A model generated the notes under the pieces. The model did no database searches. It had not been told where the DNA came from and saw nothing but the letters and a program-made list of their open reading frames with translations. 57,053 nucleotides of DNA. Origin: a virus. The stretch lies in IMG/VR virus record IMGVR_UViG_3300015206_000001, positions 1 to 57,053 of that record; one strand, 5' to 3'. A program made the position numbers and the translations under genes. The stretch's first letter is position 1, and every line of letters starts with the position of its first letter. Shown here piece by piece: positions 35,953-43,778 of this stretch.

Positions 35953-36218
35953 TAGATTGCCTCCTTGCAGGCCTGACATGTGACCTTGTCGCTATAGGCA
36001 TCGAGCGTGCAGCAGATCTCAGCGCCATCTTCGCAAATAGCAATGCGCGTCGACATCTGATAGCTCGAAGCGATTATCCCGCAGCCGGTGCGAGCTCGCT
36101 TGGTGGTAACGACCAGCCAGTGCAGGGTCGACGGGGCAACGTCTCCTATGACGATCGGCACCGGCGAAGGCCCACCCGATGCGGCGAAGTCGAACAGGTC
36201 CAGCTCTCTTGGACTCAT
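35952..36218 (-). CDS. Small Cys-rich hypothetical protein
   Basis: 88 residues. The C-terminal part has CEDGAEICCTLDA and VTCQACKEAI, giving two Cys pairs that could bind zinc. The N-terminal LDLFDFAASGG looks like an interaction peptide. Start overlaps the upstream gene. No family recognised. Confidence 0.55.
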   Translation of the reverse strand: MSPRELDLFDFAASGGPSPVPIVIGDVAPSTLHWLVVTTKRARTGCGIIASSYQMSTRIAICEDGAEICCTLDAYSDKVTCQACKEAI

Positions 36219-36478
36219 GAGAATCTTCCCCCGTTCGGCCGCAGATCTGCGGCATTCAGCCAGTCGTTGATTTTGATCAGCACCAGGCGCCGCGCCTCGG
36301 CCATGTCGTCTGCAGGGCGCCAGGCGGTCGCGCTGGCCTCAGGAAGCGTGAGCCGGAAGCAGGTGCGGTTACCGTGCGGCATGATCTCGCCGACTGTGAC
36401 GCGGCCAAGCATCACCGCCTCACGGCCGAGCGTGAGCGGTCGAAACGCCACCACGCCCTCATGCAATTCCCCGCCCAT
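36215..36478 (-). CDS. Small hypothetical protein
   Basis: 87 residues: strands (ELHEGVVAFRPLTLGREAVM, CFRLTLPEASATAWRPA) then a helix (DMAEARRLVLIKINDWLNAA). It is the first of four tightly coupled small genes leading to the primase. No family recognised. Confidence 0.55.
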   Translation of the reverse strand: MGGELHEGVVAFRPLTLGREAVMLGRVTVGEIMPHGNRTCFRLTLPEASATAWRPADDMAEARRLVLIKINDWLNAADLRPNGGRFS

Positions 36479-36508
36479 TGTCCTTAGCCCCTGCCGGTGA
36501 TGCCGTGA

Positions 36509-38398
36509 TCAGGCCGCCTTGCGCTTTTTGGCAGGTGTCTTTTTGGCGGCCTTCTTCGGCGCGGTTTTCTTCGAAACTGGCTTCTTCTTGTGATCCGAGG
36601 GACCTAGCTTTGCTTTGCCTTTCGGAGGACCGTCATAACCCTTGGCGCGCAGCTGAAGCGGAAGCCAACCGGTCGGCGGGACGTTCTCCAAAGCGAATGC
36701 GACGATTTCCGGCTTGGTTTTCTTGGCCTGCTGTCGCGCCAGATCCGGTCCGAGTGATTCCTCGATCGCCTTGAGAGAGAGAAGCTTGCTCACGCCCGCG
36801 AAATAGTCCTTGGCGTCGAAGGCGCCACGTGCAGCAGCGTTGAATGCCTTAGCATCGATCGCATCGACGATCACCATTGCGCCCTCGTGAGGATCGTTGT
36901 GATCGTGAGATGAATGCTGGAAATCGAGCGCATTGGCTGCGAGCTGGGTTAGAAGCGTGATGCGCTCGGCCGGCTTGAGCCTTGTCGCGAGCGGCAATGC
37001 GCGTTTCATGTCTTCAGCGCCAAGCAGACCGCGCCGATCGCCGCGACCGCCGAGACCACTAACATGCACTTTCACCCCGCAATTGCTGTAGCAGCCTGCG
37101 CCGGCGAGCAGAACGGAAAGCGCTAGCTGCTCGTCCATAATCAGCGCGGTCGACGCGGCTTTGGTCAGCTGGATCGAAAGTCGATGCAACAAGGCCTGAG
37201 AGATATCCTCTTCGTCGGCCTCTGCCGGCGTCTCAGGCTTGGCTGGCTTGGCTTTCGACGACGTGGGCGAGGCGTTGGCTTCTGCCGGTCGCTTCACCCC
37301 ATAAAGAACGACCAGACGGCCGTCTTCGATATCGACGATGCAGCCGGTCTGCTTCTTTTTCTTAGTCTCGAAGCTGCGGGGCCGAACGGCGCTCTCGATG
37401 AGATCGAGATCCTTTTCCAGCTTTTCCTTTTTGTAATCCGCTTCAGCACTATAATCTTCACCGTCCTCGAGTTGCTCGATCTCGGCGCGGAGCTTCATGG
37501 CGCGCTCTTGCTCATCATCCTCGTACAAGAGCTCTTTGGGCTGCGATTGCGACCAGAAGCGCGCGCCATGTGGAAGGTCAGATTCGATCTCGGCCCAGCC
37601 CCAGCCGTCGGCTTTGAGTTCCTCGCACTTCACATCGAGCGCCCGACGCGCCATCTGCTTCAATAGCGTTTCATCGCTGATGATATGCGAGTTGCCGAAT
37701 AGATCTTCAGTGACGATCCCGCCGGCGGAACGGTAGGCCTCGGCACCGACATAGCCGAGCAGCTGTGCGACGTCGTCGTCTATGGCATCAGCGCCAAGCT
37801 CTCGCTTGACGTAGCTTTCAAAGATCGCTCCGCCCTTCGAGAGTTTGTCGTAGATCTTGTCCTGCGTTTTGTGGTCAAGACCAAGCGTGAACGCCTTAGC
37901 GACGTCAGCCTTGATCTCTCCGTTGCGCCACGCTGCGCGGATCTTCGGCGATAGCCGGCCGAGTGCGAGCGCTTGGCGCACTTCCTTTTCCGACATGCCG
38001 TATTGCAGCGCGATCTCTTCGGTCGTCTTGCCATGCGCCTCGAGTCGCGCGAAGGCCTCATACTGATCGACGGGATGCAGCTGCTGCGCTGTGATTGCGG
38101 TCGTCAGCGAAAACTCAAAAGCCTTGGTCTCGTCGACCTCATGTAGCGTACAGCCGATCGGTTGTGAGCTGTCCTCGCCGTAGATCATATGGAAGGCCGC
38201 CAGGCGACGGTTGCCGTTGGAGACGGAGAAAAAGAACTCATCGAACCGCTTGATGATCAGATCCTCGATCTGGCCATTGGCGTGCAGGTTCGCGGCAAGC
38301 GCCTCGATCCCGTCCAGCCGGCCGGCAACGCGGGCATTGATGCCGGCGCCGTCATCCTGGCCGAACTTCAGTCGATTCAGTGGAACATCGATATGCAT
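36509..38398 (-). CDS. ParB/RepB/Spo0J-like DNA-binding protein, large
   Basis: 629 residues from ATG at 38398 (GAGGAG seven bases upstream). The N-terminus has a ParB fold (LNRLKFGQDDGAGINARV, QIEDLIIKRFDEFFFSVSNG, NRRLAAFHMI), followed by the HTH region (TTEEIALQYGMSEKEVRQAL, LGRLSPKIRAAWRNGEI). The C-terminal half is longer than usual and ends in a Lys/Ala/Pro-rich basic tail. It could bind a centromere-like site or regulate/spread on phage DNA. The genome also encodes a ParA-type ATPase (54571-55548), but not next to it. Confidence 0.8.
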   Translation of the reverse strand: MHIDVPLNRLKFGQDDGAGINARVAGRLDGIEALAANLHANGQIEDLIIKRFDEFFFSVSNGNRRLAAFHMIYGEDSSQPIGCTLHEVDETKAFEFSLTTAITAQQLHPVDQYEAFARLEAHGKTTEEIALQYGMSEKEVRQALALGRLSPKIRAAWRNGEIKADVAKAFTLGLDHKTQDKIYDKLSKGGAIFESYVKRELGADAIDDDVAQLLGYVGAEAYRSAGGIVTEDLFGNSHIISDETLLKQMARRALDVKCEELKADGWGWAEIESDLPHGARFWSQSQPKELLYEDDEQERAMKLRAEIEQLEDGEDYSAEADYKKEKLEKDLDLIESAVRPRSFETKKKKQTGCIVDIEDGRLVVLYGVKRPAEANASPTSSKAKPAKPETPAEADEEDISQALLHRLSIQLTKAASTALIMDEQLALSVLLAGAGCYSNCGVKVHVSGLGGRGDRRGLLGAEDMKRALPLATRLKPAERITLLTQLAANALDFQHSSHDHNDPHEGAMVIVDAIDAKAFNAAARGAFDAKDYFAGVSKLLSLKAIEESLGPDLARQQAKKTKPEIVAFALENVPPTGWLPLQLRAKGYDGPPKGKAKLGPSDHKKKPVSKKTAPKKAAKKTPAKKRKAA

Positions 38399-38409
38399 GT
38401 TCAATCTCC

Positions 38410-38931
38410 TCAGTTCTTTTGTGGGGGAACCGGTGTGAACACCGGCTGGCCGTTGACGATTTCAAACAGGAAGGATTGCGGGTCGGACCAGTTGGCGAAC
38501 TGGAGCGTGACGCGCGTTTCTGTCTCATCCTCGGCAAAGATCATCTCGCGGACCGAGAATTCCGGATCCTCGGGCGACTTGATGTCCTTGATCAACGCGT
38601 CGAAACTCCCTTGGAGCGTGTCGATATCGCCGTCGACGATGACGACGTTGTGCGAGGGATCGATCTTGCCGTGCAGCTCGTAGCTGCCGTCATGTCGCAG
38701 CGTCGCTTCGACGTCAGGCAAGCGATCGCAGGACACGAACTGGACGACGTCGCCGGCCTTGAGCGGCTGGTTCCACAGCTCGACATCGTCCTGGCCGACG
38801 CCCTTGTCGCTCGGGCGATAGCCGAGCAGACATTCGTCACCATACTGAACGATGAATTCCTGCGGAGATGCCTTCGATGGGGGGCGGGATTCGTCAACCC
38901 AATCGGCCGGATACCATTCGAGCTCGGACAT
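38410..38931 (-). CDS. Hypothetical protein, acidic
   Basis: 173 residues, ATG after AGGGAGG. WYPADWVDESRPPSKASPQE opens it; the rest is acidic and beta-rich (VVIVDGDIDTLQGSFDALIK, ETRVTLQFANWSDPQSFLF). Just upstream of the ParB-like gene in the same operon. No family recognised. Confidence 0.6.
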   Translation of the reverse strand: MSELEWYPADWVDESRPPSKASPQEFIVQYGDECLLGYRPSDKGVGQDDVELWNQPLKAGDVVQFVSCDRLPDVEATLRHDGSYELHGKIDPSHNVVIVDGDIDTLQGSFDALIKDIKSPEDPEFSVREMIFAEDETETRVTLQFANWSDPQSFLFEIVNGQPVFTPVPPQKN

Positions 38932-38933
38932 CG

Positions 38934-39089
38934 TCAGCCTCCCTGTTTTTCGCGGATGAGTTTTGCGGTATCGTGGTAGCGCTGGCGCAAGAGCTCGCGC
39001 GCGCTACCCGCACCCGGCTTGGTGTACGGCACCAACGCCTCAAGAATTGCGATCTGGTTGAGAAGGATCTGGCGCTCGATGTCGGTCAT
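38934..39089 (-). CDS. 51-residue hypothetical protein
   Basis: ATG at 39089 overlaps the upstream stop (ATGA), with AGGTGG upstream; the longer open frame is not coding-like. Two helices (MTDIERQILLNQIAILEALV, SARELLRQRYHDTAKLIREK). No family recognised. Confidence 0.5.
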   Translation of the reverse strand: MTDIERQILLNQIAILEALVPYTKPGAGSARELLRQRYHDTAKLIREKQGG

Positions 39090-39487
39090 ATTCGCCACCT
39101 GGCACAGATGTGACCTAACGCGAGGCAGGCGGTTAGCTCTATCCACGAGCCGCTCTGAATGAAATTCCATGCGGCGACGAAAGCGAACATCTCCAGGAAG
39201 ATGCGCAAGCTGCGCTTTCCGTCAGACACTGCCTTCAGATCGCGGTATCTTTTATCGATCACCTGCGACTGCACTGCGACTGAGATGATGTTCTCCGGTG
39301 AGCGGGAGCCAGTTTCAGCCTGCAACAGCGCCAGTTCTTCAGCCAGCCGAACCACCATGATCTGAAATTCTCGATCGTGAGACGTGCTAGGGCGACGGAC
39401 AATAGGGTCCTCGAGCAGCGTGACGACGCGGCCCATAAGAACTGCCAAGCTATGATCGAAGTTTTCATGCTTATCCGGTTTGGACAC
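39086..39487 (-). CDS. Hypothetical protein with C-terminal hydrophobic region
   Basis: 133 residues. Soluble helical N-terminal two thirds (EFQIMVVRLAEELALLQAET), then two hydrophobic stretches (FLEMFAFVAAWNFIQSGSWI, ELTACLALGHICA) that could be a membrane hairpin. Role unknown. Confidence 0.5.
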   Translation of the reverse strand: MSKPDKHENFDHSLAVLMGRVVTLLEDPIVRRPSTSHDREFQIMVVRLAEELALLQAETGSRSPENIISVAVQSQVIDKRYRDLKAVSDGKRSLRIFLEMFAFVAAWNFIQSGSWIELTACLALGHICARWRI

Positions 39488-39505
39488 ACGGCCCTAGATG
39501 TTGTG

Positions 39506-39961
39506 TCAGTGCCAGCCATGCTCGACCGCCCTCGCGTTGCCGAGCGATGCTTCGAAGGCGAATAGCCCTTTATCGAAGCCGTTAATCTGGCGGTCCATCT
39601 GCCTGACAGCCATCATCATCGCGTCGGCTTGATCCTGCGTGCGGAAGGCCAGCGCCCTGTTATGGTCGACGGTCCACTCGAAATTGTCGGACATTTGAAG
39701 CCGTTGCACAGCAAGATAGCGCGGGCCGGGCGCTTCGATCAGCCATCGGAAATCGTCGCTTCCCTCGACCATGTAGCGCACCATCGCGTCCGCCTGCGTG
39801 GCGTCAAAAAGGTTGGTGCCGGTCGGCTCGTGCCTCATCGGGTGAGCCGTGTGCTCATTGAAGGCCGCCTTGAAGCTGATCCCGGCGTCGGGACTGAAAT
39901 TTTCAGGCAGCTTCCAGCCAAGAAAACGGTTGACCATGTGTTTGATCGCGTCGTCAGTCAT
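39506..39961 (-). CDS. Conserved phage hypothetical protein
   Basis: 151 residues, ATG after GAGGACTAACCG. The opening TDDAIKHMVNRFLGWKLPEN FSPD region is one I recall from many proteobacterial phages without known function. C-terminal FRTQDQADAMMMAVRQMDRQ is a helix. Position in the early accessory block. Confidence 0.65.
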   Translation of the reverse strand: MTDDAIKHMVNRFLGWKLPENFSPDAGISFKAAFNEHTAHPMRHEPTGTNLFDATQADAMVRYMVEGSDDFRWLIEAPGPRYLAVQRLQMSDNFEWTVDHNRALAFRTQDQADAMMMAVRQMDRQINGFDKGLFAFEASLGNARAVEHGWH

Positions 39962-40030
39962 CGGTTAGTCCTCTCAACATCTAGTAGCTCCTAGCGTTTG
40001 TGTGCGTTAACCGGATAAGCATGGAAGTTT

Positions 40031-40354
40031 TTACCCGACATCGTTGCCCCTCTCGATCAGATATGCAGCCGCACGGCCAAGCGGAGACGCCGGCGAGCCG
40101 TCGGGATTGCGCTTCATGGCGTGAGCGATGACTTCAGGCGGACAGCCGTGCTGCAGCAACAGCGACATCAGGATGGCGCCGTCGCCGGCCAAGACATCGA
40201 TTTGCGAATTGACTTGCTGGGCGTTGAGGAAGACTTCGATCACGGGCCCGAATTGACCGTTCCGGAAATCGCGACCCAAGCCGATCTTGTAGCGCTGGCG
40301 ATCGTGCTCGATCGTCTCGTGAGAGCGGCGATTGGCTGGGCGTTGGCGGGTCAT
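40031..40354 (-). CDS. Stand-alone TSCPD domain protein
   Basis: 107 residues. Strands VIEVFLNAQQVNSQIDVLAG, then DGAILMSLLLQHGCPPEVIA and SPLGRAAAYLIE are the signature of the TSCPD domain, found at the C-terminus of B12-dependent ribonucleotide reductases and alone in phages. It contains only one Cys. No reductase catalytic subunit is encoded here, so a regulatory or unrelated role is likely. Confidence 0.7.
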   Translation of the reverse strand: MTRQRPANRRSHETIEHDRQRYKIGLGRDFRNGQFGPVIEVFLNAQQVNSQIDVLAGDGAILMSLLLQHGCPPEVIAHAMKRNPDGSPASPLGRAAAYLIERGNDVG

Positions 40355-40614
40355 GCGGCCTCCCGATCGTTTCGGGCGCCCAAAATTGAACTGATTAGAC
40401 GCCAGCCACTTTCGCTGGGACGGAAGAACGGGCTTCTCGTCATGCCTTCGTCAGGAACGCAACGAAACCAGATTTCGACAAGGCCACGCCGCCATAAAGG
40501 CGCCATCGCTTCGCGCTGGTCGTGCGTCAGCGTGACCTGGCCGCCGTTCGAGCAGCAGACCGCGAGGTGCTTTAACGTCGCGATCTGCCGATTGCTGAGA
40601 CGCTGGTTGGTCAC
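40351..40614 (-). CDS. Small hypothetical protein, winged-helix-like
   Basis: 87 residues from GTG at 40614, which overlaps the upstream TGA (GTGA) with GGGGAG upstream. LSNRQIATLKHLAVCCSNGG and REAMAPLWRRGLVEIWF resemble a small winged helix (helix, helix, wing). No family recognised. Confidence 0.55.
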   Translation of the reverse strand: MTNQRLSNRQIATLKHLAVCCSNGGQVTLTHDQREAMAPLWRRGLVEIWFRCVPDEGMTRSPFFRPSESGWRLISSILGARNDREAA

Positions 40615-41090
40615 AGACACTCCCCGATGACTTCGCGCTGCAGTGCGCCGACCTTGTCCTCATCGGTTTGAACTTCGCCGATGAGAGCGACAATCCACCA
40701 GCGTTCGCCCTTCCACTTCGGCGGCACGAACGTCGCATGCAGGGCGTTCTTGCTGCAGATCTGAAGAGGACCTTTGATGGTCTCGACAGTGCCAGGCGCA
40801 ACGGGATCATTTTTCCCGCCGTTGCTTGCGCAACCGTTCTTGTCCGATCGCCAGAAGGCGATCGTAGCTCCAGCTTCCTGAAGCTCGCGCAAGCGAGCTT
40901 GAGAAGTGTCTGGCCACTTCCGGGCGAAGCACGGAATAGTGGCCAGCCAATATTCTTTGGAGCCATCGCCATAGCCAGAGCCATAGCTATAGCCAGAGCC
41001 ATAGCCAGCGCCATCGCCATAGCCATAGCCAGAGAGTAATGAGTGCGGGACTTCGCCCCGCACGAGTTTTGCTTCCGTGATCACTTCCAT
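40611..41090 (-). CDS. Phage protein with Gly-Tyr repeat N-terminus
   Basis: 159 residues from ATG at 41090. Residues ~18-45 are a Gly/Tyr/Ser repeat (SGYGYGDGAGYGSGYSYG) encoded by hexanucleotide repeats (about 40960-41036). The remaining conserved-looking domain (EYWLATIPCFARKWPD, AGATIAFWRSDKNG, LQICSKNALHATFVPPKWKG, RWWIVALIGEV) is one I recall from many phages, function unknown. It overlaps the DUF6948-like gene by ten bases. Confidence 0.65.
   Translation of the reverse strand: MEVITEAKLVRGEVPHSLLSGYGYGDGAGYGSGYSYGSGYGDGSKEYWLATIPCFARKWPDTSQARLRELQEAGATIAFWRSDKNGCASNGGKNDPVAPGTVETIKGPLQICSKNALHATFVPPKWKGERWWIVALIGEVQTDEDKVGALQREVIGECL
40960..41036. repeat. Hexanucleotide-based tandem repeat (GCCATA-like)
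   Basis: Units of GCCATA, GCCAGA, GCCATC and GCTATA alternate through this stretch, encoding the Gly/Tyr/Ser/Asp segment on the minus strand. Such tracts expand and contract by slippage in 6-bp steps, which keeps the frame. Confidence 0.75.
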
Positions 41091-41386
41091 GGCGCCGATT
41101 CCCACGCCGACACAGCAGCCGTCGTGCACTCGGCAACCGAAGTGATGTCGCGCAATTCGATATCAGCAGCAGGGCCAACGCGAGCGCCCTTGACCGGACC
41201 CATATTGGCCAGGCCCATGAAGCCTTTGTTTTCGGTCGGCCAATAGATGCAATTGCGCGCTGCGCGAAGCTTGATGGTCGCGCCTTCGGTATCGAGCGCA
41301 TATCCGAAGAAAACGCCGCGATGCGTCGTGGTGACGAGCACAGCGCGCTCGACCTGTTGCTTGGATCGGTTCGGGTGGTTAGTCAT
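41081..41386 (-). CDS. DUF6948-like phage protein
   Basis: 101 residues, ATG after GGAGAAGAGAAG. VLVTTTHRGVFFGYALDTEG, NCIYWPTENKGFMGLANMGP and ITSVAECTTAAVSAWESAPW match a small domain seen beside the Gly-Tyr repeat protein in other phages. Function unknown. Confidence 0.65.
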   Translation of the reverse strand: MTNHPNRSKQQVERAVLVTTTHRGVFFGYALDTEGATIKLRAARNCIYWPTENKGFMGLANMGPVKGARVGPAADIELRDITSVAECTTAAVSAWESAPWK

Positions 41387-41431
41387 CTTCTCTTCTCCTG
41401 CCCCTAAAAATCGCCGAGGCGCACGATCACT

Positions 41432-41932
41432 TCAAAACTTTCCCGCCCGGCTAAAGAGATCAGCCGATGGTTGAGCCTGCACCGGTTGTTCGGCGTCGGA
41501 TTTCGGCAACATCCATTTCAGCGGCCGCTCGATCGCGCCGGATTCCTTCCATTCGAAATATCCGAGCGCGCCACTGCAGGGGATCGGTTCGCAGGACTGC
41601 GTATTCGCCAGCACCAGGCCGCGGGGTCCGAAGAACCACCGGCTCGAGCTCCTGGTGACGATGTCGACCACGTCGACGCTGCCGATGATGCCGCCACGGA
41701 TCAGCGCGCCAGGCGGAGGGCAGACCACGTCGATCGACCGCATGAAGTCATAGGCGCTGGCGTATTCCTCTTGCGTCATGCCTTTGGAGGCATGGATCGC
41801 GATGCGGCCGCGCTTCATGCCGCCTTTGGTGATCGCGACGTGGCCGCGATTTTCGATATTCTTGCCAGCGTGGATGATCGCCCAGGCCCAGGGTTGGCGA
41901 ACTGAGAGCGCTAGCGTCGGCAATGCCGTCAT
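41432..41932 (-). CDS. ASCH/PUA-like domain protein
   Basis: 166 residues from ATG at 41932 overlapping the upstream stop (ATGA). LALSVRQPWAWAIIHAGKNI with ENRG, RIAIHASKGM, GGIIGSVDVVDIV and WFFGPRGLVLAN are the ASCH signature. ASCH domains bind RNA or modified nucleosides; in phages the role is unknown but may concern RNA or nucleotide modification. Confidence 0.8.
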   Translation of the reverse strand: MTALPTLALSVRQPWAWAIIHAGKNIENRGHVAITKGGMKRGRIAIHASKGMTQEEYASAYDFMRSIDVVCPPPGALIRGGIIGSVDVVDIVTRSSSRWFFGPRGLVLANTQSCEPIPCSGALGYFEWKESGAIERPLKWMLPKSDAEQPVQAQPSADLFSRAGKF

Positions 41933-42174
41933 ATCATCCCCCGCAGATGCTCGACCGCTGCGGTGACGTCGGCGATCAGCCAATGGCGATAGCCCAGATG
42001 GTTGGTCGTCCCGAGCACTGCGGCGTCTTCCAGGAAGGCAATCAGCAGCGAGGCGCGGTCATAGGAGCACTCCAGCTTTCGCTGGAGTAAGCTGATGCAG
42101 CCGGTCAGGCGTTGCTGCTGGCGCAAAACCCCATGCGCGGCATAGATCTGATCTGAGAGTTTTGGTCCGCTCAT
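41929..42174 (-). CDS. FtsK-gamma-like winged-helix protein
   Basis: 81 residues. ISLLQRKLECSYDRASLLIA with FLEDAAVLG closely follows the DNA-reading winged helix at the C-terminus of FtsK (LQR...RA..L...E..G..G). Alone, it would be a small sequence-specific DNA-binding protein. Overlaps both neighbours by 4 bases. Confidence 0.65.
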   Translation of the reverse strand: MSGPKLSDQIYAAHGVLRQQQRLTGCISLLQRKLECSYDRASLLIAFLEDAAVLGTTNHLGYRHWLIADVTAAVEHLRGMI

Positions 42175-42473
42175 TTGCGATCCTTCTCAAGTTCCGCAAT
42201 CCCGAAATCCTTCTGGCGCTCATCGAGAATGGCGTCGCCGCGCGCGAAGGTCGCCTGCTCGAGGACCTTCATCACCGCGTCGTGGCTTTCGCCGCCAAAC
42301 AGCACCAGCTTGAGGTTGACGCCGAACTTGCTCATGTCGACGTGCGTGGTGTTGCCGTCGCGCATGTGTTCCCAGGCGCCTGCTGGAAGGCCAATGACGA
42401 CAAGCGGAACGCCATCGCCGGTACCGTTCGGCGAATAGGCAAAGACCAGCCGCTGCTCGATGTTGTCAGGCAT
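42171..42473 (-). CDS. Hypothetical protein
   Basis: 100 residues, ATG after GGAGATGGCGG. GDGVPLVVIGLPAGAWEHMR and FGVNLKLVLFGGESHDAVMK suggest an alpha/beta fold. No family recognised with confidence; in the early accessory operon. Confidence 0.6.
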   Translation of the reverse strand: MPDNIEQRLVFAYSPNGTGDGVPLVVIGLPAGAWEHMRDGNTTHVDMSKFGVNLKLVLFGGESHDAVMKVLEQATFARGDAILDERQKDFGIAELEKDRK

Positions 42474-43479
42474 CCGCCATCTCCTCCGTCTCAGCTTCCA
42501 GTCCCCAGCGATCCCAGCCCGATCGCGCGCGCCTCGCGTTCAATTCGATCTTCGGCAGTGTCGGGAAATAGCGCTCAATGATCTCGTAGAAAGCATCTGG
42601 CTTTTGCGAGTGCGCTGCGACTGGTGCAGAGACGAGGCTTGGAAACTGGGTTCCCATCGCCGGCGCCGGGACGTCGCCCTTGGTGCCGACGAGCAGCAGT
42701 TCGTGCTGGTTGCGAAACCAGTAGCCGGTGCCGATCTTATCCTTGGCCCAGATGCAATGGGATTTGTAGGCAAAGCCCCACGCCGCCGTGACGCGCAGCG
42801 CATCGGGCAACATCGGAACAGTCGCCCACAGAAACAGTACGCAATCGGCGGCTGCGATATCCTGCACCGGCCTGGCGCAGATCGCGTCGGTGTCCGACGT
42901 CGGATAATGATTGTCCGCTGCGCGGTCCATGCCGGTTTCGCGGCTATAGACTTCGAAGCGCCACTCAGGGTCTGCGTAAATAACGCCGTAGCGTTTGTCC
43001 GGTAGCGCTTGCTGCTTGGAAGCCAGCTCGCGCTCCCGTGTCGCGCGATGTTCCTTCTTGTCGCCGTGCGCGGCCGCACTGATCGGGTCAACCAAGATGG
43101 CGCCGCCACTGCGGATTTTTTCTCGCGCGCCTTCTGCGAGGTGCTCAAAGGCGTCATCATCTAGTGCGGCAGCCTTCTGGGCTCTGGAAGACAGCTTTTT
43201 GTCGACGCCGATTTCCTTCAGCGTGACCCGCTCGGAATTCTCATCCTTTGGCTTGCGGCCTTCTGCTATCTGGCCGGTTTGCTTGGCGGCCGCTAGTAGA
43301 ATGCCCAACCGGCGCTCGGCGCGCATCTGGAAGATCGTGGCATCAGCGAGCAGCGCCTTGTCCTGGATCTGCCGGGCATAGAGCTTGACGTGCTCGAGCT
43401 CGTCGCGGATCGCCATCACCTGGTCGACGCGGATGGCGTCTGCCAATGCAGTGCGGGCGCGATCGTAGGCGGCGAGCAT
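42466..43479 (-). CDS. MT-A70 family N6-adenine methyltransferase
   Basis: 337 residues from ATG at 43479. The catalytic motif is DPEW (residues 170-173, in GVIYADPEWRFE), a variant of DPPW. SDTDAICARPVQDI, DCVLFLWATVPMLPDALRV, GFAYKSHCIWAKDKIGTGYW and FRNQHELLLVGTKGD are family motifs. The N-terminal 150 residues are helical with an LKEIGVDKKLSSRAQ segment resembling DNA-recognition helices. It would methylate adenines in phage DNA, protecting against restriction or timing early events. Confidence 0.85.
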   Translation of the reverse strand: MLAAYDRARTALADAIRVDQVMAIRDELEHVKLYARQIQDKALLADATIFQMRAERRLGILLAAAKQTGQIAEGRKPKDENSERVTLKEIGVDKKLSSRAQKAAALDDDAFEHLAEGAREKIRSGGAILVDPISAAAHGDKKEHRATRERELASKQQALPDKRYGVIYADPEWRFEVYSRETGMDRAADNHYPTSDTDAICARPVQDIAAADCVLFLWATVPMLPDALRVTAAWGFAYKSHCIWAKDKIGTGYWFRNQHELLLVGTKGDVPAPAMGTQFPSLVSAPVAAHSQKPDAFYEIIERYFPTLPKIELNARRARSGWDRWGLEAETEEMADA

Positions 43480-43481
43480 GG

Positions 43482-43778
43482 TCACTTGGCTGTCTCCAAT
43501 TTGCGAGACAGCTTCTTGATCAGCTTTTGCTGCAGCACCTCGAGTCTGGAGGATCCCTTGATCCGCACAGCCTCGGCAGTGGATTCGCGCCACATGTCTT
43601 CAAGGGCAAAGTGATGGCGGATGTTTTTGCGGCCTAGGCTGGAGATCTCGCGCTGATATTCTGGATCGACGATGAGCGAGCCGATCGACAGCCATTCCAG
43701 TTTCGGAAGCTTGCCGAAGGTCGCCGGCACTGCGAGCTTGGCATAGCCCTTGGTTTCGATCGTGCGCGGTTGCGTCAT
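43482..43778 (-). CDS. Short ParB/Srx-like N-terminal fragment
   Basis: 98 residues. LEWLSIGSLIVDPEYQREIS and LGRKNIRHHFALEDMW resemble the first motif of ParB/sulfiredoxin-like domains, but the usual DGQHR motif that should follow is missing and the rest is a basic helix. It may be a remnant or a shortened DNA-binding version. Start overlaps the upstream gene (ATGA). Confidence 0.5.
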   Translation of the reverse strand: MTQPRTIETKGYAKLAVPATFGKLPKLEWLSIGSLIVDPEYQREISSLGRKNIRHHFALEDMWRESTAEAVRIKGSSRLEVLQQKLIKKLSRKLETAK

